A stretch of DNA of 64,000 nt from JAXMBN01 sp046349875 (lineage in GTDB: Bacteria; Planctomycetota; Planctomycetia; Pirellulales; Pirellulaceae), in contig JAXMBN010000004.1 in the NCBI GenBank assembly GCA_046349875.1, positions 62,001-126,000 on the forward strand, read 5' to 3'. Made by a program: the position numbers and the translations under genes. Shown here in pieces: positions 1-8,342 of this stretch (the first letter of the stretch is position 1; the number at the start of each line of letters is the position of its first letter). The notes under the pieces were generated by a model. The model ran no database searches, was not told where the DNA came from, and worked only from the letters and a program-made list of their open reading frames with translations.

Positions 1-988
1 CTGAACCAGGTGCAACGCCTGCAACAACCTCGCCGTGGGGCAAGCAAACTTTACGATACTTACCGATCACCTCACCTCGAGGATTGATGAGCACAGCCGT
101 ATTGAAAACTAAATGAGCTTCGCGCTCATTCAAACTGAAGACCAGATGCATCCGATATTGTTTGGCAAGGCTCCCGAAGTAGTCCGTCGATGGACCAGGG
201 ATCGTTTCGGCAATTTCTTGAACCGGCTTCTTGGAACCGACTTGCGGAATCGTTTCTCCCATCACTAGAAGATCGACTCCCAATTGTTTCGCGCGAGCGA
301 CGATGGGCGAGAACTCCTCGCAGTTCTTCTGCGGCGAAATCCCAGAGGGACGATAATGGGCTGCACCAAGACGAATGCGTCTGGGCAATGGTGGATCGCA
401 TGATTCCCATGTTACGTTCGTCCATTCGACTTTTCCCTGCGGCGCCCACTGAAGGTGCAGTTCTATGCGAGCCACCGTAGCCAATGGAGGAGCTTGATAC
501 ACACCCGACACTCGCATCGCATCACCGATCAACACTGTATCTTCCGGAAACTCGGGCTCGGCAATCCAAACAGGTCGTGGATCTTGGGGACGCTGTAGCA
601 TCGGCTTCACCGTTTTGCCGGAAGCGTCTTCCCACACGATGCGCACGATGGCGGATTGCCGTGGATTGGGAACACCTTCGGTTCGTCGATCAACGGAGAA
701 TCGATAGTACTTTTCACCTTCTACCGAAAAGGTCCGCTCGAACCATCCATCGAGTCCTGGTCGATGGTCATGGGTGATTTGCAGGACCGTTTTGCCATCC
801 TGCTCCTTGAAAGAAAAAGCGGGACACAGTTCTTCGCGTCGAGACTTGCTCATCCATTCCTTGGAAAGCTCCTGGGCCTGGCTTGCCGCATTGTCGAGCA
901 ACGGATGAAGCAAAAGAAGAAACAAGTAGAGCCATTGAGCGGATGACGAAAAACTCAATCGAGCCAATGACCACATGAGATTCACCAT
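1..988 (-). CDS. Secreted nitrilase-superfamily (carbon-nitrogen) hydrolase, 3' end missing
   Basis: The reverse frame stays open from the window edge to an ATG at 988 (a second in-frame ATG lies at 976). It begins with a signal peptide (hydrophobic run WLYLFLLLLHPLL, about residues 19-31). About 190 residues of a non-catalytic region follow, possibly a beta-sandwich, with no family I recognise. The nitrilase fold starts near residue 220. The catalytic Glu is in LVMGETIP (about residue 245) and the catalytic Lys in KYRKVCLP (about residue 313). The nucleophilic Cys would lie beyond the edge. Nitrilase-superfamily enzymes cleave amides or nitriles through a Glu-Lys-Cys triad; the substrate cannot be told. 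Export plus the N-terminal extension suggests work on an extracellular or periplasmic amide. It is divergent from the RNA methyltransferase gene. Confidence 0.8.
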   Translation of the reverse strand, partial: MVNLMWSLARLSFSSSAQWLYLFLLLLHPLLDNAASQAQELSKEWMSKSRREELCPAFSFKEQDGKTVLQITHDHRPGLDGWFERTFSVEGEKYYRFSVDRRTEGVPNPRQSAIVRIVWEDASGKTVKPMLQRPQDPRPVWIAEPEFPEDTVLIGDAMRVSGVYQAPPLATVARIELHLQWAPQGKVEWTNVTWESCDPPLPRRIRLGAAHYRPSGISPQKNCEEFSPIVARAKQLGVDLLVMGETIPQVGSKKPVQEIAETIPGPSTDYFGSLAKQYRMHLVFSLNEREAHLVFNTAVLINPRGEVIGKYRKVCLPHGEVVAGVAPGS

Positions 989-1154
989 CAAATCGTGGAG
1001 GATGAAGGAGAGGAAGGGGGTGGAGGGTTGGTGGGACGAGCATTTTATATCATCATCTAGCATACCAGAGCCACTCGGACGATTCCTCTAGCGAAGTCGT
1101 TGGAAGCTCGATATCGCCCCGTTTGTGTTCGATTTCGGTTGGAAAGTCATCGAC

Positions 1155-1961
1155 ATGCCGCTCATCAAAATCGAGTCCCAGGAGGATGAACGCCTCGAGC
1201 CTTATCGCCACCTGCGTACTCGAAATCTCACACGATATAGTCAGCGGTTTATCGCCGAGAGCAGACTCTTGGTGCAGCGTTTGGTAGCAAGCGATTATTC
1301 CATTGAATCGATTTTGATCGACGAGGACTATTGGGATGAGAGTCGAGATTGGTTACCAGAGGATGTGCAAGTACTTTGCATTCCCAATGATTGGATCGAT
1401 GAACTCTTGGGCTTTCAGTTTCATCGCGGATTCTTGGCATGCGGTATTCGCAAACCTCCATTGCAGGCAAGCGCTGTCTTAGCGATGGCGAGTCAGGATG
1501 CTCGATGGACGGGCATGATGGCATTAGGAGTGCAAGATCCCGAAAATTTGGGAGTGCTGTTAAGAACCGCGGCTGGTATGGGGATACGCGATTGTTTTCT
1601 TGGACCGGGTACGGCGGATCCCCTTTCGCGACGCGTGCTTCGCGTTTCAATGGGAGCAGCTCTCAAATTGAATTTGATCGACTGTCGCGACCTAACGGAA
1701 TTGATGGCGAGCATGGAATCTTTGGGAATCCAATCCATCGCGACAAGCCTTCAAGAGCCCTCGGTACCGCTCGAATCGTTTCAACGAACGGGCGCGACCA
1801 TGATTTTGTTAGGCAACGAAGCCGAGGGGTTGCCGCTTGCGATTCAGAATCGAGCCACGCACCGCGTCAAGATCGCTATGGAACTAGGAACCGATAGCCT
1901 TAATGTGAGCGTGGCGGGGGGAATCGTGATGCATTATCTTCGGCGATTGGCTCTGGACTAA
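1155..1961 (+). CDS. SpoU/TrmH-family RNA 2'-O-methyltransferase
   Basis: Predicted SAM-dependent ribose methyltransferase acting on rRNA or tRNA in the cytoplasm. The three SpoU motifs are visible: motif 1 QDPENLGVLLRTA (about residues 127-139), motif 2 LLGNEAEGLP (about 218-227) and motif 3 ELGTDSLNVSVAGG (about 243-256), which form the trefoil-knot SAM site. The first 100 residues resemble the substrate-binding domain of this family (RNLTRYSQRFIAESRLLVQ). Length 268 residues is normal. A GTG at 1125 is in frame, but ATG 1155 gives the better N-terminus. The family is clear; the exact target nucleotide (RlmB-like or TrmH-like) cannot be read from the sequence. Confidence 0.88.
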   Translation: MPLIKIESQEDERLEPYRHLRTRNLTRYSQRFIAESRLLVQRLVASDYSIESILIDEDYWDESRDWLPEDVQVLCIPNDWIDELLGFQFHRGFLACGIRKPPLQASAVLAMASQDARWTGMMALGVQDPENLGVLLRTAAGMGIRDCFLGPGTADPLSRRVLRVSMGAALKLNLIDCRDLTELMASMESLGIQSIATSLQEPSVPLESFQRTGATMILLGNEAEGLPLAIQNRATHRVKIAMELGTDSLNVSVAGGIVMHYLRRLALD

Positions 1962-1979
1962 GAAGCTCTTCTTATTTTT
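1959..1979 (+). terminator. Weak intrinsic terminator after the RNA methyltransferase
   Basis: TAAGAA (1959-1964) pairs with TTCTTA (1969-1974) around a GCTC loop and is followed directly by TTTTT (1975-1979). The stem is short and AT-rich, and it includes the stop codon, so termination may be partial. Confidence 0.45.
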
Positions 1980-2031
1980 CGCATCTCAGGAAGCCAACGT
2001 TTCCTATGTCTTGCTTCTTTGCGGAAATAGG

Positions 2032-2061
2032 AATTGAGTTACCATACTTCCTAACTCAATT
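2032..2061. repeat. Perfect 10-bp inverted repeat upstream of the MFS gene
   Basis: AATTGAGTTA (2032-2041) and TAACTCAATT (2052-2061) are exact inverted copies separated by 10 bases. There is no T-run behind it, so an operator for the downstream exporter gene is as plausible as a hairpin. No regulator gene lies next to it. Confidence 0.4.
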
Positions 2062-2176
2062 GCCAACGATCCCATTTGCAACGTGTGTATGACCGTTGGC
2101 TGGCAGGACTTGAATCGATACCTCGTTCTTGCAATGTTGCGATCGAGGTATTCCACAATATGAGGATGAACGCTTA

Positions 2177-3403
2177 GTGGTCAAACAACCCAAAGCTGCC
2201 TTAGGCTTTATTTTTATATCCGTGTTTCTGGATGTGCTCTCCTTTGGAGTCATCATTCCAGTGTTGCTCTATTTGTTAGAGGACATGTTGAATGGCGACA
2301 CTGCACTTGCCACGCGATACCTTGGCGTTTTTGGAACAGCCTGGGCTTTGATGCAGTTTGTATGCGCGCCCATCATGGGATCCTTGTCGGATCGATTCGG
2401 ACGAAGACCGGTCTTGCTCTTGTCATCGTTTGGCCTGGGAATCGATTACATCCTGATGGCGGTTGCGCCATCGGTAGGTTGGCTTTTTTTAGGACGCATG
2501 CTTTCGGGGATCACAGCTGCAAGCTTTTCGACCGCTGGAGCTTATATCGCAGATATCACGCCGCCTGAAAAACGTGCTGCGAGCTATGGGATTTTTGGAG
2601 CGGCCTTTGGACTCGGATTTGTCATCGGCCCTGCGTTGGGAGGATGGTTGGGTTCTTATGGATTGAGAGTTCCGTTTTGGGTATCGGCAGCGCTAACGCT
2701 AACGAATGCCTTATACGGACTTTTCATTTTGCCTGAATCCCTTTCCAAAGAAAAACGGCAAGCCTTTTCCTGGTCGCGCGCCAACCCCATTGGATCGCTC
2801 ATCCTGCTCCGATCGCAACCTGGACTGTTTGGATTGGCGATGATTGGGTTTCTTTATCAATTAGCTCATCAAGTTCTGCAAAACGTCTTCGTTCCCTATT
2901 CCAAGTTTCGATTTGATTGGTCACCTAAGGTCGTTGGCCTTTCGTTAGGAGCGGTAGGTGTTTGTTCCATCATTGTGCAAGGTGCTTTAGTGCGACCACT
3001 CATCCGCAAGTTGGGCGAACGACGAATGCTTCTCACGGCCTTGTCATTCGGCATTGCAGGATTTCTTTGGTTTGGGTGTTCGTTGCATCAGAATGCGATG
3101 TGGATGGGGATTCTCGTCTTGGCTGGAATGGGCTTCTTTTCGCCAGCATGGCAGGGACTCATGACGCGCCGCGTGAGTCATTCGGAACAAGGGCAACTTC
3201 AAGGTGCCGGAGGCTCATTGGCAGGCATTGCTGGGATGGTAGGCCCAACTTTGTTTACCAGTATCTTTTCTTCGGTGACGCCTTTTGGAAAAGACTCCAT
3301 CGCTCTTGGTGCACCGTTTTTCTTAGCAGCAGGCATGCTTGGGATCGGTCTTTCTTTAGCCATCTTCGTGACGCGTCCGCAGGCGACTGAGCCCAACGCT
3401 TAG
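2177..3403 (+). CDS. MFS transporter, TetA-like drug/proton antiporter
   Basis: Inner-membrane transporter of the major facilitator superfamily. About 12 hydrophobic segments are spread over 408 residues. The loop between helices 2 and 3 carries the MFS signature GSLSDRFGRRP. The N-terminal pattern (FLDVLSFGVIIPVLLYL) and the region FSTAGAYIADITPPEKRA are typical of the TetA/drug:H+ antiporter-1 group. The substrate is not predictable, and tetracycline resistance should not be assumed. An upstream TTG (2129) is in frame, but GTG 2177 has GAGG about 10 bases ahead and gives a normal N-terminus. It is convergent with cobA-hemD. The inverted repeat at 2032-2061 could be its control site. Confidence 0.85.
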   Translation: MVKQPKAALGFIFISVFLDVLSFGVIIPVLLYLLEDMLNGDTALATRYLGVFGTAWALMQFVCAPIMGSLSDRFGRRPVLLLSSFGLGIDYILMAVAPSVGWLFLGRMLSGITAASFSTAGAYIADITPPEKRAASYGIFGAAFGLGFVIGPALGGWLGSYGLRVPFWVSAALTLTNALYGLFILPESLSKEKRQAFSWSRANPIGSLILLRSQPGLFGLAMIGFLYQLAHQVLQNVFVPYSKFRFDWSPKVVGLSLGAVGVCSIIVQGALVRPLIRKLGERRMLLTALSFGIAGFLWFGCSLHQNAMWMGILVLAGMGFFSPAWQGLMTRRVSHSEQGQLQGAGGSLAGIAGMVGPTLFTSIFSSVTPFGKDSIALGAPFFLAAGMLGIGLSLAIFVTRPQATEPNA

Positions 3404-3444
3404 AAGTTGCCGCATGCGAGCATGTTCATCGACTCTTGCTCTGC

Positions 3445-4992
3445 CTATTGGCCTCTCGATGCTTGGTCGCCATTCGCAAGCTTGGTCCAGGATGAAGATT
3501 GAGCAAACTCTTCGGGAGCGAGTTCAGCGTATGCCGAATAGCCGAGTGATTCCAATGTTTGGCTCACGTTTTTCGAGATCGAAACCAAACGTGTTCGGTG
3601 AAGATGCTCACCAAAGAGACGCACAAGCGACTTGGCAATGGACTGACTGGTAACGGTGGTGAAGTCGATTTCTCCTAGCTGCATGGATTGCAGTACCTCT
3701 GGATCTGCGTTTTCGATATCTCGATTCCGATAAACCAAAAGCTCGCGAACGGTTGCTCCGCTGGATTGCAATTGATCGCGAAGCGCATCGCCACCTTTAT
3801 CACCACGAACGAACCACACTAGACGATCTTGGACCTGAGAACCCAACACTCGACCTAGATGATCGGCATTGCAATCGGAAGCAAGGGTTAGATCGGGGAT
3901 CCAATGATAATCGCGCAACGTGGCAGCCGTTGCTGGTCCTACGGTTGCGATGCGAGCATCTTTGAACCAACGGCCATCGCGTCCACTCGCCTTGAGCGAT
4001 TCCATGAAGTATCGCACTCCATTGCGACTGGTGAAGACCAACCAATCAGGACGCACATCCGTATCCTTCGCCAAACCATCCCAATCGATGGAAAGTGGTT
4101 CGATGGCAACGACGGGATGGGTCCATACTCGAGCACCTTGAGACTCGAGGGTATCTCTCCATTCATCGGTGAGTTCGCGTGGTCGAGTTAGCAATACCGT
4201 TCGATGAAAAAGAGGACGCTTGGCAAACCAATCCAAAGTAGGACCGAGATTGACGACTTCGCCAACGATCGTGATGACCGGAGGGCTCCACTGCAGTTGT
4301 TCGATTTTTTGAGCAATATCCTGCAAAGTGCAGAAAGCGGTTTTTTGGATGGGTAGAGAACAATGCTGAATCAGCGCGACAGGAGTGGAGGGTGACTTCC
4401 CTGCATCGATCAACTTGCGACTCCACCGCGCAGCAGAGGCGACACCCATATAGAAGACCAGCGTTCCGGGAAATGCAGAGATGGCTTGCCAATGATGAGG
4501 CTCATCCACTTCTTCGCCACCGTCCATCGCTTGGCCATGCGCCGTGATGAAAGCAACCGATGAGGCCCAATCGCGGTGTGTGATGGGAATGCCGGCGTAG
4601 CTGCTAGCCGCCAAGGCTGCGGTAATTCCAGGAACCACTTCGAAGGGAATGTTCTCTGCGGCCAACTTTTCCAGTTCCTCGGCCGATCGAGCGAAAACCG
4701 CGGGGTCACCCCCTTTCAGACGGACCACACAATTCCCCGCGAGGGCCTCGGAAACGACTTGCTGGGTGATTTCTTGCTGAGTCCAGCTCTTTTCTCGACC
4801 ATGCTTGCTGACGCAGATTTGGCGACAATCTGGCCGAGCGTGGATTAAGATTTGGGGGTTCGCTAGGCCGTCGTAGAGGATGACATCGGCCAGTTTCAGG
4901 CATTCCACCGCCCTCAAAGTGAGTAGGTTTGGATCACCCGGGCCAGCTCCGACCAGGTAGACTTTCGGTGAAATGGGGATTGTTGCGGTCAT
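3445..4992 (-). CDS. cobA-hemD: Uroporphyrinogen-III C-methyltransferase / uroporphyrinogen-III synthase fusion
   Basis: Bifunctional tetrapyrrole enzyme of 515 residues. The N-terminal half (about 1-250) is a SUMT domain, with GAGPGD near residue 16, LKGGDP in the SAM site, and VPGITAALAASSYAGIP. It methylates uroporphyrinogen III to precorrin-2, the branch point to siroheme and cobalamin. The C-terminal half (about 265-510) is a HemD domain (LLTRPRE start; TSRNGVRYF; TVTSQSIAKSL), which cyclises hydroxymethylbilane to uroporphyrinogen III. The order CobA-HemD is known from some other bacteria and would channel product directly to methylation. No other heme or cobalamin genes lie next to it. 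It starts at ATG 4992 and is transcribed away from rpsT. Confidence 0.93.
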   Translation of the reverse strand: MTATIPISPKVYLVGAGPGDPNLLTLRAVECLKLADVILYDGLANPQILIHARPDCRQICVSKHGREKSWTQQEITQQVVSEALAGNCVVRLKGGDPAVFARSAEELEKLAAENIPFEVVPGITAALAASSYAGIPITHRDWASSVAFITAHGQAMDGGEEVDEPHHWQAISAFPGTLVFYMGVASAARWSRKLIDAGKSPSTPVALIQHCSLPIQKTAFCTLQDIAQKIEQLQWSPPVITIVGEVVNLGPTLDWFAKRPLFHRTVLLTRPRELTDEWRDTLESQGARVWTHPVVAIEPLSIDWDGLAKDTDVRPDWLVFTSRNGVRYFMESLKASGRDGRWFKDARIATVGPATAATLRDYHWIPDLTLASDCNADHLGRVLGSQVQDRLVWFVRGDKGGDALRDQLQSSGATVRELLVYRNRDIENADPEVLQSMQLGEIDFTTVTSQSIAKSLVRLFGEHLHRTRLVSISKNVSQTLESLGYSAYAELAPEEFAQSSSWTKLANGDQASRGQ

Positions 4993-5145
4993 AGGACGAT
5001 TATTTGGCGAGGAGTCGATGGTCGAAAGTGCAAATTAAGCCTAGACAGCGAAATGGGTATTCGGCATGATATGAGGTCCCGAGCCGAGAGGCTACGAGCG
5101 ACAACTGAAACGAATTGTAGACAGAGAGATTTTGGGACATTTTCC

Positions 5146-5424
5146 ATGCCTAATTGCAATAGTGCAAAGAAAAGAAATCGTCAGGCTTTAGAAGACCGAG
5201 CTCGCAACCGTTCTTGCAAGTCGGCAATCCGCACATCGCTTCGCAGGATCCGTGAAATGGTCGCTGCTGGCAAGGATACCGAAGCCAAGGACCTTCTTCC
5301 TGCGTTGTACAAGCAACTCGACCAAGCTGCAGCCAAGCACATCATCCACGCCAACAAGGCATCGCGATTGAAGGGCCGCTTGGTTCACTTGATCAAGACC
5401 GGCAACAAGCCAACCGCTGCCTAA
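5146..5424 (+). CDS. rpsT: 30S ribosomal protein S20
   Basis: Small basic protein of 92 residues, the usual S20 length. It begins MPNCNSAKKRNRQ and contains the S20-typical helical basic pattern RNRSCKSAIRTSLRRI and the C-terminal KHIIHANKASRLKGRL. It binds 16S rRNA early in 30S assembly. An in-frame upstream ATG (5053) would add a 31-residue leader unlike S20, so ATG 5146 is chosen. A strong hairpin terminator follows. It stands alone, as S20 genes often do. Confidence 0.95.
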   Translation: MPNCNSAKKRNRQALEDRARNRSCKSAIRTSLRRIREMVAAGKDTEAKDLLPALYKQLDQAAAKHIIHANKASRLKGRLVHLIKTGNKPTAA

Positions 5425-5474
5425 TTATCCGAAGCAACTTCGAGATCCTTGTGGTTCTCGAAAATGAAATCATG

Positions 5475-5513
5475 AACGAGGTCGAGTTTTTGAACTCGAC
5501 CTCGTTTTCGTTT
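5475..5513. terminator. Strong intrinsic terminator between rpsT and surE
   Basis: A perfect 14-bp stem, 5475-5488 pairing with 5493-5506, with a TTTG loop, followed by TTCGTTT on the + strand. The genes on either side are convergent and a T-rich stretch also follows on the - strand (RC of 5461-5474), so it may serve both. Confidence 0.85.
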
Positions 5514-5537
5514 ATAGCGACGACTCACCAGAAGCAA

Positions 5538-6308
5538 TTACTTCAATGTCCAAGTTGCCATCTTCTCGAGCAATGGGGACTTGGTGAGATCAAACGATAA
5601 AGGCGTGACAGTCACATGCCCAGCTGCGAGCGCTGTGAGATCTGTCTCGTGCTCTGTTGGCTTTGGCGGTGGATCATTGGTGGACCAAAAGTAGTCCCTT
5701 CCCTTTGGATCTTGTCGCTTGATGTAATGTTCACCGTATCGCTCCACACCCATGGGCACGCATCGAACGAGTGGACGCGAGCCACTTCGGAGTTTGGCCG
5801 TCGCTGCCGTTGGAATGTTGATATTGAATAACTCAGGGCCGTCGAGCTTCTGCTCGAGGATTTGCTGAATCAAATCCACCGCAAAATCTGCGGCCGATGC
5901 AAAATCTGCATGGGGATCGTATTCCAACGATACGGCGATGCTTGGAATGCGGAAGAAGGCACCTTCGATTGCAGCTGCCACGGTGCCTGAATAGAGAACG
6001 TTGATTCCAGCATTCAAGCCTCCATTGATCCCACTCACCACGAGATCGACCTGGCCTTGCGCCAGTTCCGCGACGCCGAGCTTGACACAGTCGGCGGGGC
6101 TTCCTTCGACGGCCCATCCACGAAACTGATCGCCATCAAAGATCTTTTTGCAGGTGAGAGGAGTTAGATAGGTAATCGAATGCCCAACCCCACTCTGCTC
6201 AGTCGCGGGGGCAACGGTCAGTACATTTCCGAGTTTGGTAAGAGCTTTGCCAAGAGCCGCCAGGCCTGGCGCATAAATTCCATCATCATTAGCCAATAAT
6301 ATTTGCAC
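5538..6308 (-). CDS. surE: 5'/3'-nucleotidase SurE
   Basis: Metal-dependent nucleoside monophosphate phosphatase (stationary-phase survival protein family), 256 residues, cytoplasmic. The N-terminus QILLANDDGIYAPG carries the two metal-binding Asp residues (8 and 9). The loop EQSGVGHSIT supplies the conserved Ser, and VSGINGGLNAG the conserved Asn. The open frame runs up to 6515, but GTG 6308 has AAGGAAGG about nine bases upstream and gives the canonical SurE start, so the longer version is rejected. It is divergent from guaA and convergent with rpsT. Confidence 0.92.
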   Translation of the reverse strand: MQILLANDDGIYAPGLAALGKALTKLGNVLTVAPATEQSGVGHSITYLTPLTCKKIFDGDQFRGWAVEGSPADCVKLGVAELAQGQVDLVVSGINGGLNAGINVLYSGTVAAAIEGAFFRIPSIAVSLEYDPHADFASAADFAVDLIQQILEQKLDGPELFNINIPTAATAKLRSGSRPLVRCVPMGVERYGEHYIKRQDPKGRDYFWSTNDPPPKPTEHETDLTALAAGHVTVTPLSFDLTKSPLLEKMATWTLK

Positions 6309-6703
6309 GTAACGCCACCTTCCTTCAAAGCGAATCGATTGCTCGGATTCAGACCAACGTTTTATCAACTTTGATTGCGGGCCTACCCTTTTCCGCAACC
6401 GCTGGATCGTCGAGACCACATTCTTGGTTGTAAACGACACAACCGTTTTCGGCGAGGCACCCTCGATGGGCTCATCAGCCCCAAGCCTTCGCTCCCGCGC
6501 CATGGCTTCACTCACTTGCCATGGCTCGCAGGACTTGGACTTTTCCCAGAAAACGGGGCATTCTCTCCTCCTTTCCGACGACTAATCAGCAGGGTCGGGC
6601 CTAGCTACTGGTGAAACCCCTGGACATTTCTTATACTTCTTCGGCTTCCACTCCCGTTTCTCGACGAACACCTATCGGGTTCACTAGTTGGAGGCAAATT
6701 CTG
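6309..6703. other. Intergenic region between surE and guaA
   Basis: 395 bases between divergent starts. It holds the ribosome binding sites of both genes (AAGGAAGG for surE; GGAGG at 6690-6694 for guaA) and presumably both promoters. I see no convincing riboswitch or small gene. Confidence 0.5.
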
Positions 6704-8275
6704 ATGGCCGACGCTTCGCGAAGTTCGAATCAATGGAACAGTGAGTCTGTTCTGGTTCTTGATTTTGGGTCGCAATACGCACAACTAATCGCGCGGCGAG
6801 TTCGTGAACAGAACGTCTATTGTGAAATCGTTCGTCACGACATTTCCATTGAAGCCATTCGGCGTCGGAACCCAGCCGCGATCATTTTGTCGGGAGGTCC
6901 TGCAAGCGTTTACGCGGAAGGTGCTCCTCGCTGTGCTCCGGGGCTTTTCGAACTCGACATTCCGATTCTCGGTATCTGCTACGGAATGCAACTCATCGCG
7001 GATAGCTTGGGCGGCAATGTATCGCATTGTGCTAGTCGTGAGTTTGGACGAGCTCGCCTGCAGGTAAAAGTCAATGAAGGGCTCTTCGCAGGACTTCCTT
7101 CCGACATGGAAGTATGGATGAGCCATGGTGATCAAGTCACAGGGTTGTCGGAGCAGTTCACCACACTTGCATCAACACCTACGTGTCCCGTGGCTGCGGT
7201 TCGCCATCACACGAAGCCGATCGTCGCGATTCAATTTCACCCAGAGGTAACGCATACACCGATGGGCGGCACGATCTTGCACAATTTTCTTTACAACATC
7301 GCAAAGTGCGAAGGTAAATGGCATCTGAGCGACTTTGCCGACCAATGCATTCAGCAAATTCGCGAAAAGGTGGGCGACCAACGCGTGATCTGTGGATTAT
7401 CCGGTGGCGTGGATTCCAGTGTGACGGCAGCACTACTCTACAAAGCCATTGGCCCTCAACTATCCTGCATCTTGGTTGATAACGGACTGTTGCGAAAGAA
7501 CGAACAGACGGCGGTCATTCAAGAGTTCACCGAGCACTTTAAAGCGGACCTTCACGTGGTCCATGGCGAAGATCGCTTTCTCAGCGCGTTGGCTGGTATC
7601 TCCGAGCCCCAAGAGAAACGTCGACGGATCGGCCATGCGTTCATCGATTGTTTCAAAGAAGAGGCCAAGAAGATTTCGGATGCCAAATTCTTGGCTCAAG
7701 GAACGCTCTATCCAGACGTCATCGAAAGCGGTGCTGCTCCCGATGGACCTGCGGCCACGATCAAACTCCATCACAACGTGGGCGGATTGCCTGAAGAACT
7801 TGGATTTGAACTGATCGAGCCCTTGCGAGATCTATTCAAAGATGAAGTGCGTCGATTAGGGTCTGAGCTTGGATTGCCCGAGCAACTCGTATGGCGTCAC
7901 CCCTTCCCAGGGCCTGGGCTTGCTGTTCGTTGCCTTGGTGAGGTAACGCGAGAAAAACTGCAAGTGCTTCGAGAGGCCGATCAAATCGTCGTTTCCGAGA
8001 TCGCAAGCGCTGGACTTTATCGCCAAACATCGCAAGCCTTCGCGGTTTTGCTACCTGTGCAAAGCGTGGGTGTCATGGGGGATGCTCGAACCTACGAGAA
8101 TGCCGTTGCTGTGCGATGCGTGAATACCGATGACTTCATGACCGCCGATTGGAGCCATCTCCCCTATGAGGTCTTGGCCAAGATCAGCTCGCGGATCATC
8201 AACGAAGTGCGAGGCGTCAATCGCGTTTGCTACGACATTAGCTCGAAGCCACCAGCAACGATCGAATGGGAGTGA
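6704..8275 (+). CDS. guaA: GMP synthase (glutamine-hydrolysing)
   Basis: Converts XMP to GMP using ATP and glutamine, the last step of guanine nucleotide synthesis. The N-terminal class I glutamine amidotransferase domain (about 15-205) has the nucleophile in LGICYGMQ (Cys92) and the partner His in FHPEVTHT. The ATP-pyrophosphatase P-loop is GLSGGVDSSVTA (about residue 232). The C-terminal dimerisation domain ends with the family-typical PPATIEWE. Length 523 matches the family. An upstream in-frame ATG at 6611 exists, but GGAGG at 6690-6694 selects ATG 6704. Confidence 0.96.
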   Translation: MADASRSSNQWNSESVLVLDFGSQYAQLIARRVREQNVYCEIVRHDISIEAIRRRNPAAIILSGGPASVYAEGAPRCAPGLFELDIPILGICYGMQLIADSLGGNVSHCASREFGRARLQVKVNEGLFAGLPSDMEVWMSHGDQVTGLSEQFTTLASTPTCPVAAVRHHTKPIVAIQFHPEVTHTPMGGTILHNFLYNIAKCEGKWHLSDFADQCIQQIREKVGDQRVICGLSGGVDSSVTAALLYKAIGPQLSCILVDNGLLRKNEQTAVIQEFTEHFKADLHVVHGEDRFLSALAGISEPQEKRRRIGHAFIDCFKEEAKKISDAKFLAQGTLYPDVIESGAAPDGPAATIKLHHNVGGLPEELGFELIEPLRDLFKDEVRRLGSELGLPEQLVWRHPFPGPGLAVRCLGEVTREKLQVLREADQIVVSEIASAGLYRQTSQAFAVLLPVQSVGVMGDARTYENAVAVRCVNTDDFMTADWSHLPYEVLAKISSRIINEVRGVNRVCYDISSKPPATIEWE

Positions 8276-8342
8276 TCGATCGGTTGCTACTGACGCGAGC
8301 TATCCATTGAAAATGGGAATTGCCCTTGGATCGCAAAGTCGA

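Noticed and set aside
6611..6703. Upstream in-frame extension of guaA
   Set aside because: GGAGG at 6690-6694 marks the later ATG and the extra residues do not match GuaA.
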